A DNA stretch of 29,758 bases from Thelonectria olida (taxonomy: Eukaryota > Ascomycota > Sordariomycetes > Hypocreales > Nectriaceae): NCBI GenBank assembly GCA_020736575.1, contig JAGPYM010000120.1, positions 1 to 29,758 of the forward strand. The letters run 5' to 3'. Positions 10,181 to 22,094 of this stretch are shown here, piece after piece. How positions within the stretch are numbered: position 1 is the first letter of the stretch; each line of letters opens with the position of its first letter. The notes below the pieces were generated by a model. The model ran no database searches and was not told the origin of the DNA. It saw only the letters and a program-made list of their open reading frames with translations. The translations under genes and the position numbers were made by a program.

Positions 10181-11085
10181 CTTTACAATTAGTAATTTTT
10201 ATTATTATATAAACTCTTAGTATATTTTGCTGCCTAGTTGCCTTGCTCTATTTCCATTGGTTTGAATGCCCTTGGACCCATTTTAACCTTTTTTAGACTT
10301 TCCTTTTTTATCTAACCTTTTTGGCCCCCCCCACTTTTCAACCCTTGCGTCCATTTGACCCACTTTTTATCTTTGAATTTTCCTCTAGTACAGCTTGTGC
10401 TTTGTCCCGCCCGTGAGCGAGCAGCCTTTTAGGCAACTATTTAGATCGTTGCCACCGCGTATAGCAGCTCCTAGAGCCACGGCTTGTAGGCATCTGATTG
10501 GATTGTCTTAATAAATCGCTTATTATTATTATTAAGATGGTTTTTTCTTTCCCTTTTAAGAAGTCGCATAAGGTTTTTAACTTCCTATTCGAGGAAGTCG
10601 CAATAGTATTAACGCATATTAGGTCTTTTAATTAGGATCTTATAGCCTAAAATGATTAGATTGATCCTTTAATTAATACTTAATAGTATGTCTATATTAG
10701 GTAGTATAAGGATGCCTAAGAGTTATAACTCCTTTAAGTGCCTATTAAAGTCTTTTATTAGCTTAATATATTTAAGAAAATCTACATATTCTAATATATA
10801 GCAAGTAGCTATATAGCTTCTATTATTTAGTTGGATTATATTGCATTTAATTAATAAGAAGTTGGGTATTTTAGCTATTATATATTATATTATTAGTTGA
10901 GTTATATGGACTAGGGTTAGATAGAGAGGTGCTTTTATATTAGAGGCCTGGAATAAGGTTCCTTAAGTAAGTTTACTTAGTAGGGACTTTCACTTTAAGA
11001 CTAACTGTAAGCCCTATTAAGAAGCTTATTATAATAGATATAAGGCTAGGGTTTAGCCTATATTAACCTCTATTATATGCCTAGA
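10181..11085 (+). repeat. Repeat copy A, least mutated member of a RIP-hit family
   Basis: Roughly 0.9 kb. From CAATTAGTAATTTTTATT onward it aligns by eye, block by block, with 21.28-22.09 kb (same strand) and with 20.34-19.65 kb (opposite strand). Where this copy has C or G the other copies usually have T or A, for example TTGCCTTGCTC here against TTACTTTACTT there. Copy A is therefore close to the unmutated form. Its minus strand contains a short lysine-rich readable stretch ending MGPRAFKPMEIEQGN, which might be part of a gag-like frame. I cannot assign the element class. Confidence 0.7.
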
Positions 11086-11440
11086 TTATTGGCTTTTTTT
11101 AATAATAATAATAATAATAAATTTTTATTTTATTTTATTTTAATTAAATAAAATATTATTTATAATTTTTATTAATATAAATTAATAATAGTAATAATAA
11201 TAATAAATTTTTAATTATATATATATTATAAAATAATATAATTTTTATATTTATAATATATAATAAAATAATTTTTATTAGTTTTAATATAAAAAATCAT
11301 AATATTAAAATTATAAATATATAAAATTCTATTAATAAAAATTATATTAAAAAATTATAAATATTAAAAAGTTAATTAATATAAAAGTTTTAATAAAAGA
11401 TTAAAAAGACATATCTATTAAATACAATTTATAGTTTTAT
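11086..11440. repeat. Extreme AT-rich block with AAT microsatellites
   Basis: About 350 bp of nearly pure A/T with (AAT)n runs at 11100-11122 and around 11190-11206. No reading frame. It forms the right end of the first AT island and stops abruptly near 11440, about 360 bp before the Hsp70-like gene. Confidence 0.8.
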
Positions 11441-11804
11441 TTACAGTTTTAGCATGCACGGGCTTCCAACCCCTCCTTGGCTAGTAAGGAGTAATTATTT
11501 TAAAGAAGAAGCCACATATTGCAAATTGAAAAGCCAGGTAACATACTCCGTACACCCCGACAAAGAGCCAGATATCGCTGTTAGCAACTCGGGAGGATTA
11601 AGGAAGCCACATTCTAGAAACATTGGCGGCGCATTAAGTACGTATTTATTGTTGTCTTCCGCTCAAATTATAGCCAAAGTATTTTGCTCCTTGCCTTATT
11701 AAAGATTATCCAAGTTTGTTTTTGCTATATTACTCCGCTGACTCGCACAATCGTTCTGAGTAATTGAATCTATCTTTGCTTGCTGTTATATTTCAGTAGC
11801 CGCC

Positions 11805-13630
11805 ATGACCAAACGAGCCAGCAAAGTTAAATCTACCGCCATATGGATTCTCTGCCTCATGTGTCTCCTCGCTTGTCTCACTGCCTTATACCTACCAGCC
11901 GGCGAGAAAAGCGAGAAGAAGACCGCATACATCGGCATGGTCAGACTGTTTCCTCTTGACTGAACGCTATATCTCCAGACACTAACATACGATTGTAAAG
12001 GAATTTGGAGCAATGCACACTCGAGTGGCAACGTTCCGAGACGGAGAGATTGACATCCTACCCCCCGAAAAGAGTGAGTGCCTATCTTTCCTTATGTGAA
12101 CGGTCAGCCTTTAGGATTAGAGACTCTGGTACTAACCCCTAACAGCCAGCCAGTTCAGTCCCTCGTATATTGCCTTCACAGACAAGGGCATATTATTTGG
12201 TGAAGCAGCCAAGTTACAAGCTGGAATTAATCCAAGAAACACGGTTTTTGGCATCAGGTCAGTTACAGAGCATTTGTTTCTCCCTTTAAACCATAGAAAC
12301 TAAAACGTACCCAAGGCGCCTGATCGGGCGAAGCTTTTCAGACACGGAGACCGAAATCGAGCATCTACCATTCAAGGTCATTTCCAAAGCGAATCGACCG
12401 GTCATCGAGATTGACCTGGCAAGGGGCAAGAAGCACTATACTCCCGAACAGCTATTCGGTTTAATCCTGGGCAAGACCAAGGAGACTACAGAAGCTTACC
12501 TGGAGGCAGAAGTTTCCATGGCCGTCTTTACAGTCCCTAATTCTTTCGACGATAAGCAGCGACAGGCGACGAAAAGTGCCGCTGAGCTGGCTGGCCTTGA
12601 CGTTTCTCGACTTATCAATGAATCGACGGCTGCCGGCATCGCTCACAAGCTCGATTTGGGTGACGATGAAACGCATTACTTGGTATACGGTCTTGATGAC
12701 GATACACCTAGCATTAGTCTTGTCCAAGTTGACACGGGTGTGTTCGAGATAATTGCATACACTAACGATACCGCCATCACCAGTGACGTCCGTCATGTCG
12801 AGGCCAAGACCCTGACTTTGCTCGATGGATTGAGAAGGATTGAGGATGAGTTGAGTGGCATGGAAAATCTCGATGCCTTCAACTCACTCAAAGCAGCGTC
12901 GACCACGGACGAGATATTTCAGAGGAGCCTCCCATCCCTGGAGAAAATTCTCAAATCCTCGAAGCTTACCAAGGAGGACATACATGATCTTGTCCTGGTC
13001 GGCATTTCAAGTCATATTCCAAGCCTTCAGCCTCTACTTGAAGAATACTTGGGAGTGAAAGCCAGCCAGGTAGTCGAACCCGCCAACGCCCACGTCGTCG
13101 GGGCCACCATCCAAGCACGAGTTCTGTCCAGTGACGACGTCCTCTACTCGTATCCAACTCTCTCTATATGCCCGTTGAGCCTCGGCATTGAGACGACTGG
13201 AGGCATCATGACCAAGATCATTCCCCGACACTCTATTCTCCCGCTACGCAGGAGAAAAATCTTCACAGTAGCTGCCAATACCCAGACTACGGTAGTGATC
13301 AAAGTGTACCAAGGCGAGCGGTTGTTGACAAGGGACAACACCTTGCTCGGCGAGTTTGAGCTGAACCTGTCACCGCGGAACCGAGGTGTGCCCGCGATCG
13401 AGGTGGCATTCGACTTGGACGATAATTATACACTGAGAGTCACTGCGCGGGATCTGAAGGTTGAAAAGCAGGAGACTATCGTTACTCAGATTAATGTAGG
13501 GTGGGGCGATGCAGAGATGTTGGATTTTCTATTGTTACAGGCAGAAAGTCTGCATGAGCAAGACGACGTTCTTCGCCAGCTCCTGCAAATCACGAATGCT
13601 ATAGATGGCCCCGAATCTATGAGCGGTTAA
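11805..13630 (+). CDS. Membrane-anchored, degenerate Hsp70 (BiP-like) protein
   Basis: Four exons, 11805-11939, 12001-12073, 12146-12257 and 12316-13630, give 544 residues. The introns are 61, 72 and 58 bp, with ACTAAC branch sites in the first two. The N-terminus is basic (KRASKVK), then a single hydrophobic segment (about residues 12-31), so it probably acts as a signal anchor. Hsp70 landmarks follow: [41 protein letters not shown] and a substrate-binding beta domain beginning [19 protein letters not shown]. The ATP-site signatures are eroded: the first phosphate loop reads [13 protein letters not shown]; the second, normally DLGGGT, is GLDDDT (232-237); the adenosine-loop GGS is GIS. Roughly 35 residues of subdomain IIB are missing and the helical lid is cut to about 45 residues. 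No HDEL-type tail is seen. It is a likely non-cycling pseudochaperone, lumenal by inference. Confidence 0.85.
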
Positions 13631-14671
13631 AGGCTTACTGTTGCTTATAGGGTGTATCTGAAACTATTGGATTGCTGTTTCTGCCAGCTGAGGCATTGTG
13701 TTAAATACCCAATCGTTACTCAGCCGCGTCTTTTGAGAAGGCCGCTAGTTCTGGCACAATCACATATAGGAATGCAGAAGATGAGGATTCAGATGCTATA
13801 TTCATCTAATATATAAACTATGTTGAAGTTGTATTTCCCGAGGCGACACGCTCTAGCCATGCGACTATGCCGTCACTCATGATAGATTGTATGGGGTGAT
13901 CAGCAGATAGATCATGGCTTTGAACTCAAATATATCAACAACGTGACAGACAGATTGAATCACTTGAACGTGAATGAAGACTTTGTGGAGCTTTGCAAGA
14001 AACACAACGACGCGATACACAGTACCAAAAATAGTTCGGCGTCATCAGCAGGGCAACAGCTACTTGAGCTGCCATACAGCCTCCACGAAACGCAGAAAAA
14101 CAAACCTCCCCTCTCAAGGTTCATTTCAACAGATGCCGTTAATCCCTCAGTTTGAGATCTGCCTGGTAAATTACTAAATATAAATAAGAGTTGCAACGGC
14201 GGATGCTGAAACTCCGCCGTTTAGCCCCCGTTGAAGATACCAATCATTCATGACACATTGTAGCCAAGGTAGCAAGGATTCCCTAGAATTGCGTCGTCCA
14301 ACTGGACACAGGCGGTTCGGCCATGGTTCGATTTCAGTTGGGCCTTTGTGAACGGCCGGTCCGTGGTGGAGCAAAGCGGCAATGTTGGGCGCTTACGATC
14401 GTGTCTTTAACGGGCAGGTGGACCTAGCCAATAACATCGGTCTTCTCTAGACGCCCGTAAATACGGAGTTGAGACTGGGCTCAAACCGGTGCTGAATCAA
14501 AAACACATGTTGGTTCAAAGACCTCTCCCTGAGGCCAGGATCCAAAACTGTCGGGGGATAAGACCCGGTCTGTAGCGTCAGTCATCTCCAACAAGTCAAC
14601 AACCACCCGATTTACTCATCTGAAAATAACGGTACATGGCCTCAGCTTAGGCATCTCAACCACATTCTACA
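13631..14671. other. Intergenic region between the Hsp70-like and ATPase-nuclease genes
   Basis: About 1 kb. I find no gene, tRNA or clear repeat. It should hold the 3' end of the Hsp70-like transcript and the promoter of the next gene. Composition is ordinary on both sides, so RIP has not visibly spread here. Confidence 0.5.
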
Positions 14672-17600
14672 ATGGACAACAGCGCAAGAAATCGCGCGGC
14701 AAGATCCAAATCAGAGGCCGACTCGCAGATCGAGCTCCTCCGGAAACGGAGGGGTTTCAATGGACAAGAGCAACAAGAGCCAACACTGGTATCTATGCTC
14801 GATAACACTCTTCATGTGTACGAGTCTCGTTTGATTTATCGACCCAGCTGCTAACACTGAGAAAGCATCTCGGAAGACCTCTATTAAAAGCCATCTCATT
14901 TTCTTCTTGAGCTCATTCAAAATGCGGACGACAACACATTTTCGCCAAGAGTGACGCCCAGTCTCAGTATCAGTTTGTCCGAGTCAGGATTCCGACATCT
15001 GCGCACGGATTGCAATGAGGCCGGCTTCACATTCAACGAGCTCGATGCCATAACTCACACCGGGAACAGCACCAAGAAAGGTGCCAGTCGCAGAGAGAGG
15101 GGCTACATAGGAGAGAAAGGAATTGGATTCAAGTCGGTGTTTAAAGTCGCCGACGTCGTCAACGTCGTCAGTGGCCACTATGAATTCAAATTGGATCGGG
15201 ACAAGCCACTCGGCATGATTCTCCCAATCCTCTCGCGCTTCCCACTCGGACACCGCCTACCAGGGCATACGCAGTTTCTTCTGCAAATAAAGAGTGAAGG
15301 AGACTTCAAGAGGATTCAAGCTGATCTCTGTAACATCGAACCGCAGCTCCTGATATTTCTTCGGAAAATTCGCCAGTTGAAAATACAGACAGACTTTATC
15401 CAGAGAACATATTGTATTCAGAATGATATGTCAGACGTCGCACTGGGGGAGACAGCGACTATACTTTCGAGTCACGAAACTGAAAGCCCAGCTCTGAAAA
15501 CGAAATACATCATCGTTCGTTCTAAGACCAGGGGACTGCCGACAGAACCTCGGAGAGAAGGAGTCACAACATCCGAAGTCATGCTTGTATTTCCTGTGGA
15601 TGAGTCAAACAACCCAACAATCAGTCCACAGAAAACATTTGCGTTTCTGCCGATTGATGATTTCGGCTTCAAGGTGAGTAAAATCTGTTTAACATGGAGG
15701 AAAGGGCACGAGTTAACCTCATTCATCAGTTTCTCATTCACGCAGACTTCCTTCTCGTGGCCAGCCGGGAGGGCCTCGATTATCATTCTCCATGGAACCT
15801 AGCTCTTCGACAGACGCTTTGTGGTTCGTTCTTGGCGGCAATTAAACGATTCGCAGCCGTGCCGACAAGCGGAACAGAACCAGGACTGCGCTACATGTGG
15901 CCGAAGTACACCAAGCACCATCGAAGCGCACATGACTTCTGGAACCAACTGAGCCAAGATATCTTAAGCCGTCTATCCTATGAACGGGTCCTCGAATCTT
16001 GCGACCCATTTGCTCGCTCTTACACACCGAAAGAACTGCATTTCTTGCCCACTGATTTTCGGTTTGAAGGACATGCTCTCTTTGATTGTCCCTCTTTGCG
16101 AAGAAAACATTTGTCGTTTAGATACGACCAGGTCCGCGAGGAGCTTGAGCCGCTTGGGGTCCAGGACATCAACATTCAGGACCTTTGCAAGGAGTTTGCA
16201 GCGTGGATTGCAGAAGTTGGAGTTTCCCGACTCGGCGAACAACCTCCAGAGTGGCATCGAAAGGTCGCATCAATCTTTTGTGTCGATGCGGGGCTGAAGG
16301 ATTCTCTTACAAAGCTTCCAATCATTCCCCTTAGAGATGGCTCTTGGGTCAGCGCGAGAAAGGCGCATCTTTATTTGGAAACGGGTACCGGTGATGAGTA
16401 TGTCCCCGGAGGTATCAGCATATCTATTGTTGATCGAGCAGCAACTCAGGACCCGGTGAGAAGGCGTTTCTTTGAGTTTCTGGGCATCCCGACCTACGAT
16501 CCTAGGCATGTTTGCAATCTGATCTTGGAGATGCACAGTGGCAACACTCTAAGGGTCATGGATCGCATGCCTGAAGATCTTGTGAGGGACGCGATTTATC
16601 TCTTTAGGAACCGAGATCTACATGGCCAAGAATGCTCTCCCGAGATATACTTTCTCGTCACGAATCGAGGGCAGTCCTTCCGGCGCAAGACTCAAATCTA
16701 CATTCTTGACCACACGGCCGTACCCAGTCTTATCGACAAGTATAAAGACACAGAGCGAAATCCATTTTACATACTGGATGAGCTTTATGAGAAATTAGTC
16801 AGAGGCGACGACCGGATCACCCCGATGGCATTCTTTGGGTGGCTCTTGAAATCGCCAAACATCTCTACCGTCCCAATACTCCTACGCGATCATTACCCTA
16901 CGCCAGAGTGGGCGTTTCTAAGGGATAAGGAAGTGACCGATCTACTCTTGGTTCTAAAGCAACTTTGCAAACATGAACCACCTGGCCCGCGACTTTTGCA
17001 TGCTGTCTTAGAACTTCGGGTGAAAAGCCGCGAAGGTACGCATCGGCCACTTGCTGAGCTGGCCATACCGACCGAGGGTCTCCTGCAAATATGTCCGCAT
17101 CTTGACTTCGCCGACTTGCAACAACCAGAGAGCTGGAAGTTTCTCGCAAAATTTGGAATTCTTACTGCTCCAAACACAACTGCAAGGTTACAAGAGCTTG
17201 CCATATTAGCAAGCCTTCCCATTGAGTCGGTTGACAAGGACGCTGTCCATGAATGCTATCGAGGGCTGAGCCTCAGCTCGCAAGATGAAGCCCACATGAT
17301 CTTGTGAGGACCACACTCGTGTTCAATGCACTGTCTAAAGTACTAATAATTGATCGCAGGGAAGCATTTGCCTCCAAGCCTCTGGTTTTCATAGCTCGGC
17401 CGCAGCCAGCATGGGTTACGCATGACTCATGCGTATGGAGTGCACCTCCAGCGGTCAGGCATGTGATCAAACTTGCAACTCGCTATGCTGACTGCCAGAC
17501 ATTGTTCTGCCACCGCCTCAATGTCAAAAACGCCAGCATCAGACATGTCGCGGATGAGCTCTGCGCTTTGCACGGGGGAAGTCCCGAGGGCATAGTACAA

Positions 17601-19400
17601 CGTTGCGAGGAGCTTTTGATGATTCTGAAACGTTATCTTTCATCAGAATCCGAGTTCACAGCCCAACACTTTCTGCGCATCCGGCATGCTAGGGTGTTCC
17701 CTGTGTTGGAAGTCGGTGCAGGGGAACGGTCCCAACTTCCTGCGCCCAGAATTGTCCTCAGAGCTTTACAGGATGCGGATTGGTATATCCCGGATCGGAT
17801 AACCTTGGAGACTACCTTCCGCGGACGGGTGAATCTACTCGGATTTTCCCTGAGATCTGTGAAACAACTCGAATTCCTATGGCAGAAACTGAGATGCCAA
17901 CACAAGTACCTTTCAAATCCAAAGGTCGTCAAGGAGGAAGTGCAGGCGCGAGGGTCTCAAATCCGCGACCCGTACAAAGAACATGAGCTCAAGACTCGGA
18001 TCAGATATCTTCCCTAGTAAGTTTTCATCTACGTTGCTATCTATGCCTTCCTAACCTGCTGTAGTCTCAGTGCGTCATCAGATGCTGGACTTAGACAAGA
18101 GCCACCGTTATACGTCTGGTCTGTTCCGTCCATCGTCACTGTAAGAACACTCGGATCGATTGTAATCGAGGAAAACGATCAGCTGGTTACGTTACAAGAA
18201 GGACCTCCCTTGACGATATATTTTCTCTCGGATATACCTCAATCCAAGCAGTCTCAGGTCAACTTTGCACTCGCAGAGTTCTTTTCCCGGCGTTACGATA
18301 TCCGTGACAACGATAAAAACCTCCTCAACCTCATGTTGAGCGCTCCGATTGAAGAGCTGGGTCGCATCATGACTGCAAATGATCGGTTCCTCCCGGATGA
18401 ACTCGATAACGAGAATGTGTCTGATGGCGGGACAAGAGCTGACGACATGGATCTAGACGACATCGAGATAATGGAGCGGCGGCAGAGTGAGCGAGCTGAT
18501 TTGTCTGTGCATTCTACAAATAATCAGACCCAACATTCTTTGCGAGAGTTCATTCCTTCAATCCAGTCGAAATCACAGAGCATTGCCGCGAGCGCAAGAA
18601 GTTTTCGAATTTCAAAACGTTTTCACCAAAGTTCTCCCAGGGAGCAGGCGAGAAGTGAGAGGCTTCGACAAGCACTTGTCCTTTCCCAAGTTTCAGCGTC
18701 AACACAAGAACCCCTACCAAGCTCTTCGTCTGAATCTGGCTGGAACTCTGGATCTCCTCCAGAGTTAACATCCAGATCAAGTGCTCGGCACATCAGAACC
18801 ACAGAGATTGGGTACCTGGGCGAATACTTTGTATGTTGCCTTAAATCCTATGTTACTAGTCACTCCCAATGCTGACGTGCAGGTTCACACCTTATTCGAA
18901 CGCCACATTGATAATTGGTCCTTCGATAACTGGACTAGCAGACTACGAGCCGAAGCTGGGCACCCATCCTTCACACTGCCAGAAGGCCAATTTACCGATT
19001 TTACATATCTTGACCATTCGGGTCAGATGAGGGCATTTTTGCAAGTAGGAGGCTTGGACCTCGATCCAAAATGGTCCAGCAGTACCACCTATCATTTGGA
19101 AGTGAAGACAACAGCGGGCGATTGCAGTGACGTGTTCTTTGCGAGTCAGAATCAAATCAACATGGTAAGCCCCCCTCCCACTCTTGCAACCTTGATGCCT
19201 GTGCTAAATAGTCGCCAAAGATGCGAAGATTTGATAATGATCCTGAGAACGCGTACATACTCAGCCGGGTCTTTGACATCGAAGGAGATAATCGAGGTCT
19301 GAAATTCTACCCCAGTCCTTGGCGTCTTGGCCTTGAGGGTATGCTTGAGTTTGTATCCGCTGGTGGATATGAAGTGCGTGAGAGGAGGCTATTAAGATGA
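14672..19400 (+). CDS. NOV-like protein: Hsp90-type ATPase domain plus C-terminal DUF3883 nuclease-like domain, in-frame stop at codon 56
   Basis: Seven exons, 14672-14817, 14866-15673, 15730-17303, 17360-18016, 18065-18830, 18883-19164 and 19212-19400, with introns of 47-56 bp, give 1473 codons plus stop. The N-terminus carries the GHKL/Hsp90-type ATPase seen in sacsin and plant NO VEIN: LELIQNADDN at about 62-71, DCNEAGF near 97, GYIGEKGIGFKSVF at 128-141. A long middle region has no clear motif. An acidic, serine-rich stretch follows. The C-terminus is DUF3883/NOV_C: EIGYLGEYFVHTLFE near 1309-1323, then FTYLD and HLEVKTT (E1390, K1392), a D...ExK layout like restriction-type nucleases. TAA at 14885-14887 sits where the family has Gln just before KPSHFLLEL. 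Using GTGTAC at 14816 and AAAAG at 14890 instead would skip it in frame. It may be broken, or rescued by splicing. Role unproven. Confidence 0.82.
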
Positions 19401-19540
19401 TAGTTAGGTTAAGTCGGACGAAGGGCTTGTAATGCTATCATTGGGGCTCTTGGAGTATACCGATCAACTGAAAAATGATGTTGGACCATGTTATAAGATA
19501 GCTTACTGGGAGATGGGTTGAGCAATGTGCCACGAAGTAA
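19401..19540. other. 3' flank of the ATPase-nuclease gene and boundary to the RIP block
   Basis: About 140 bp of ordinary composition after the TGA at 19398-19400, then a sudden change near 19540 to almost pure A/T. This marks the left edge of the main AT-rich block and leaves little room for a 3' untranslated region. Confidence 0.6.
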
Positions 19541-19649
19541 TTAGAAGATTAATTTACTAGGATTCTTATTAAGTTATATTTTTATTTCTTCTTTTTAATA
19601 TAGTTATTTCTAGCTATTTGGATTATTATTTATTTATTAAAATAAGCCT

Positions 19650-20558
19650 AGTACTAATATATAATAAAGGTTAATATAAGTAAAACCTAGCTATATATTT
19701 ATTATATTAAGCTTTTTAAAGGGTTTATAATTAGTTTTTAAATAAAGATTCTTAGTAAATAAACCTTACTTAAAAAACTTTATTTTAAGCTTTTAAAATA
19801 AAAGTATTACTTTTTAAAACTTTAAATTATATAATTTAATTAATAATATAATATATAGTTTAATATAACTAATTTCTAACTAATTAAAGAAATTATAATT
19901 TAAAAAATAATATTAATATAATATTTTAATATTTATTTTTTTAAATAAATTTCCTTAAATCTATTTATTTAATTAAAAAGCTTAAAAAGTGTTTAAATAA
20001 TTATAACTTTTTAATATTTTTATATTAGCTAATATAAATATACTATTAAAAGTAATATAAATAATTAATTTAGTTTTTTTAAACTATTATATTTTAATTA
20101 AAAAACTAAATATATAAAAGGAGAATTTTAAATTTTTAAAAGAAAGATTTAAAATTAAAAAGTAAATTAAATAAGTAAGTAAATATAAGAGTTAAAAAGT
20201 GGGAGGGAAAAGTTAAAAGAATTAAATAAAAATAAAAGTTTAAAAATAAATTTAATAAATTAAAAAGTAATAAAATTAATTAAAATAAATAAAGTAATTA
20301 AATAGAAAAATATATAAAAAAGTAAATATAATAATAAGAATTACAAATTATAAAAGATTAAATATTTATAAGTTATAATTTTAAAAATATTAGCTTAAAA
20401 TATAATAATATATTTCAAATTATAATTAAATTAAACCTTTTAAATTAAAAACTTAAATTAAAATTAAAAAACTATAATTAGTTTAATTTTAATAATTAAT
20501 AGCTAGTTAAATTTAAGTAATTCTTATAATACTTTTATATTATATATAAAAAGGCTTT
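19650..20558 (-). repeat. Repeat copy B (inverted, heavily RIP-mutated), left palindrome arm
   Basis: Read on the minus strand, this copy follows copy A (10.2-11.1 kb) over most of its length, with nearly every C or G replaced. The inner part (about 20350-20558) matches 20.89-21.06 kb inverted but has no clear match beside copy A. It abuts the flank of the ATPase-nuclease gene. Confidence 0.7.
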
Positions 20559-20888
20559 TAAATTAACTTATATTATATTAATATATAAATAATAAAATAT
20601 AATTTATAAACTTTTAAATATTATTATTTATAATATTTTATATATTCTATTACTAGCTCTATTTTATATTATTTATAAGGGAAAAACTTTTAACTTTTAA
20701 GCGCGCTTAAGATTAAATGCTCCTATAAGTAATTAGTTATAATATATAGCCTTATATTTAATAAATTAAATTAAATAGCTAATATAATATACTTTAGCTT
20801 TTAAACTAGCTTTTAGCTTTTAAAATATTAGGAAAGTTTACTAATTATATTTAATTATTTATATACTAATATAGTGCGGGCTAATTAG

Positions 20889-22090
20889 AAAGCCTTTTTA
20901 TATATAGTTTAAAAGTATTATAAACTTTACTTACACTTAACTAGCTACTAGCTGCTAGAATTAAACTAACTGTAGTTTTATTTTTAATTTAAGTTTTTAA
21001 TTTAAAAGGTTTAATTTAATTATAACTAGAAATATATTATTATACTCTAAGTTGGAAATTAATTAATTATATAACTATATATTATAATTAATTACTTATA
21101 AAAGTATTAAATTTTATATATATATAAATAATAAAAGTCTCTTTTTTATAAATTATATAAAATAAAGTTAATTAAAAAAAATATAAATATTATAAATAAA
21201 AATTTAAAAAAACTATTATATATAATAGTAATAATTAAATAATTATTTAAAAAGTTATAAAAAAATTAAACTTTATAATTAGTAATTTTTAATATTATAT
21301 TAACTCTTTTATATATTTTTCTATTTAATTACTTTACTTATTTCTACTAGTTTAGTTACTTTTAAACTTATTTAATTTATTTTTAAACTTTCTTTTTTAT
21401 TTAATTTTTTTAGCTCCCCCTTACTTTTTAACTTTTATATTTACTTACTTATTTAATTTATTTTTTATTTTTACATTTTTCTTTTATAGCCTTTTAAATA
21501 ACTAGTTAAATTATTACTATTATATATAATAGCTTTTAATATTATAAATTTAAATTATACTTTATTTTTATAAAAAAATAATATATTATTTTAATTAAAA
21601 TTTGTTATTTTTTATATAATTTAAAAAGTAAATATATTAGCTAACTTTCTTATTAGAAAATATAAAATTAACACTTTATATATTTAATATTTTAATATAA
21701 ATATAATAGTTTAAAAGGATTAAATTAATTTTTTATATTACTTTTAATAATATATTTATATTAATTAATATAAAAAAAATAAAAAGTTATTAATATTTAA
21801 AATACTTTTAAGCTTTTTAATTAAATAAATATATTTAAGGGAATTTATATAATTTAATAAATATTAAGCTATTATTTTAATCTTATCTTTTTAAAATATA
21901 ATTTATTTAATTAATAAAAATTAAATTATATTAAATTATATATTATATAATTAATTAAATTATATAAACTAGAGTTTAAAAAAGTAACACTTTTATATTA
22001 AAAGCTTAAAATAAAGTTTTTTAAATAAGATTTATTTAATAAGAATTTTTATTTAAAAGTTAATTATTATTATTAAAAAAGCTTATAATT
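20889..22090 (+). repeat. Repeat copy C (direct, heavily RIP-mutated), right palindrome arm
   Basis: Same strand as copy A. The block from AATTAGTAATTTTTAATATT (near 21280) to the AAAAAAGCTTATA near 22085 tracks copy A through to its 3' part. A pure pyrimidine remnant, AGCTCCCCCTTACTTTTTAA near 21410, corresponds to GGCCCCCCCCACTTTTCAA in copy A. Confidence 0.7.
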
Positions 22091-22094
22091 TAAA

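Noticed and set aside
11454..11702. 82-codon open frame just upstream of the Hsp70-like gene
   Set aside because: No motif or splice link; it lies in the likely promoter region.
14280..14370. GGTTCGATTTC at 14326-14336 resembling a tRNA B-box
   Set aside because: No matching A-box, no anticodon stem and no acceptor pairing on either strand.
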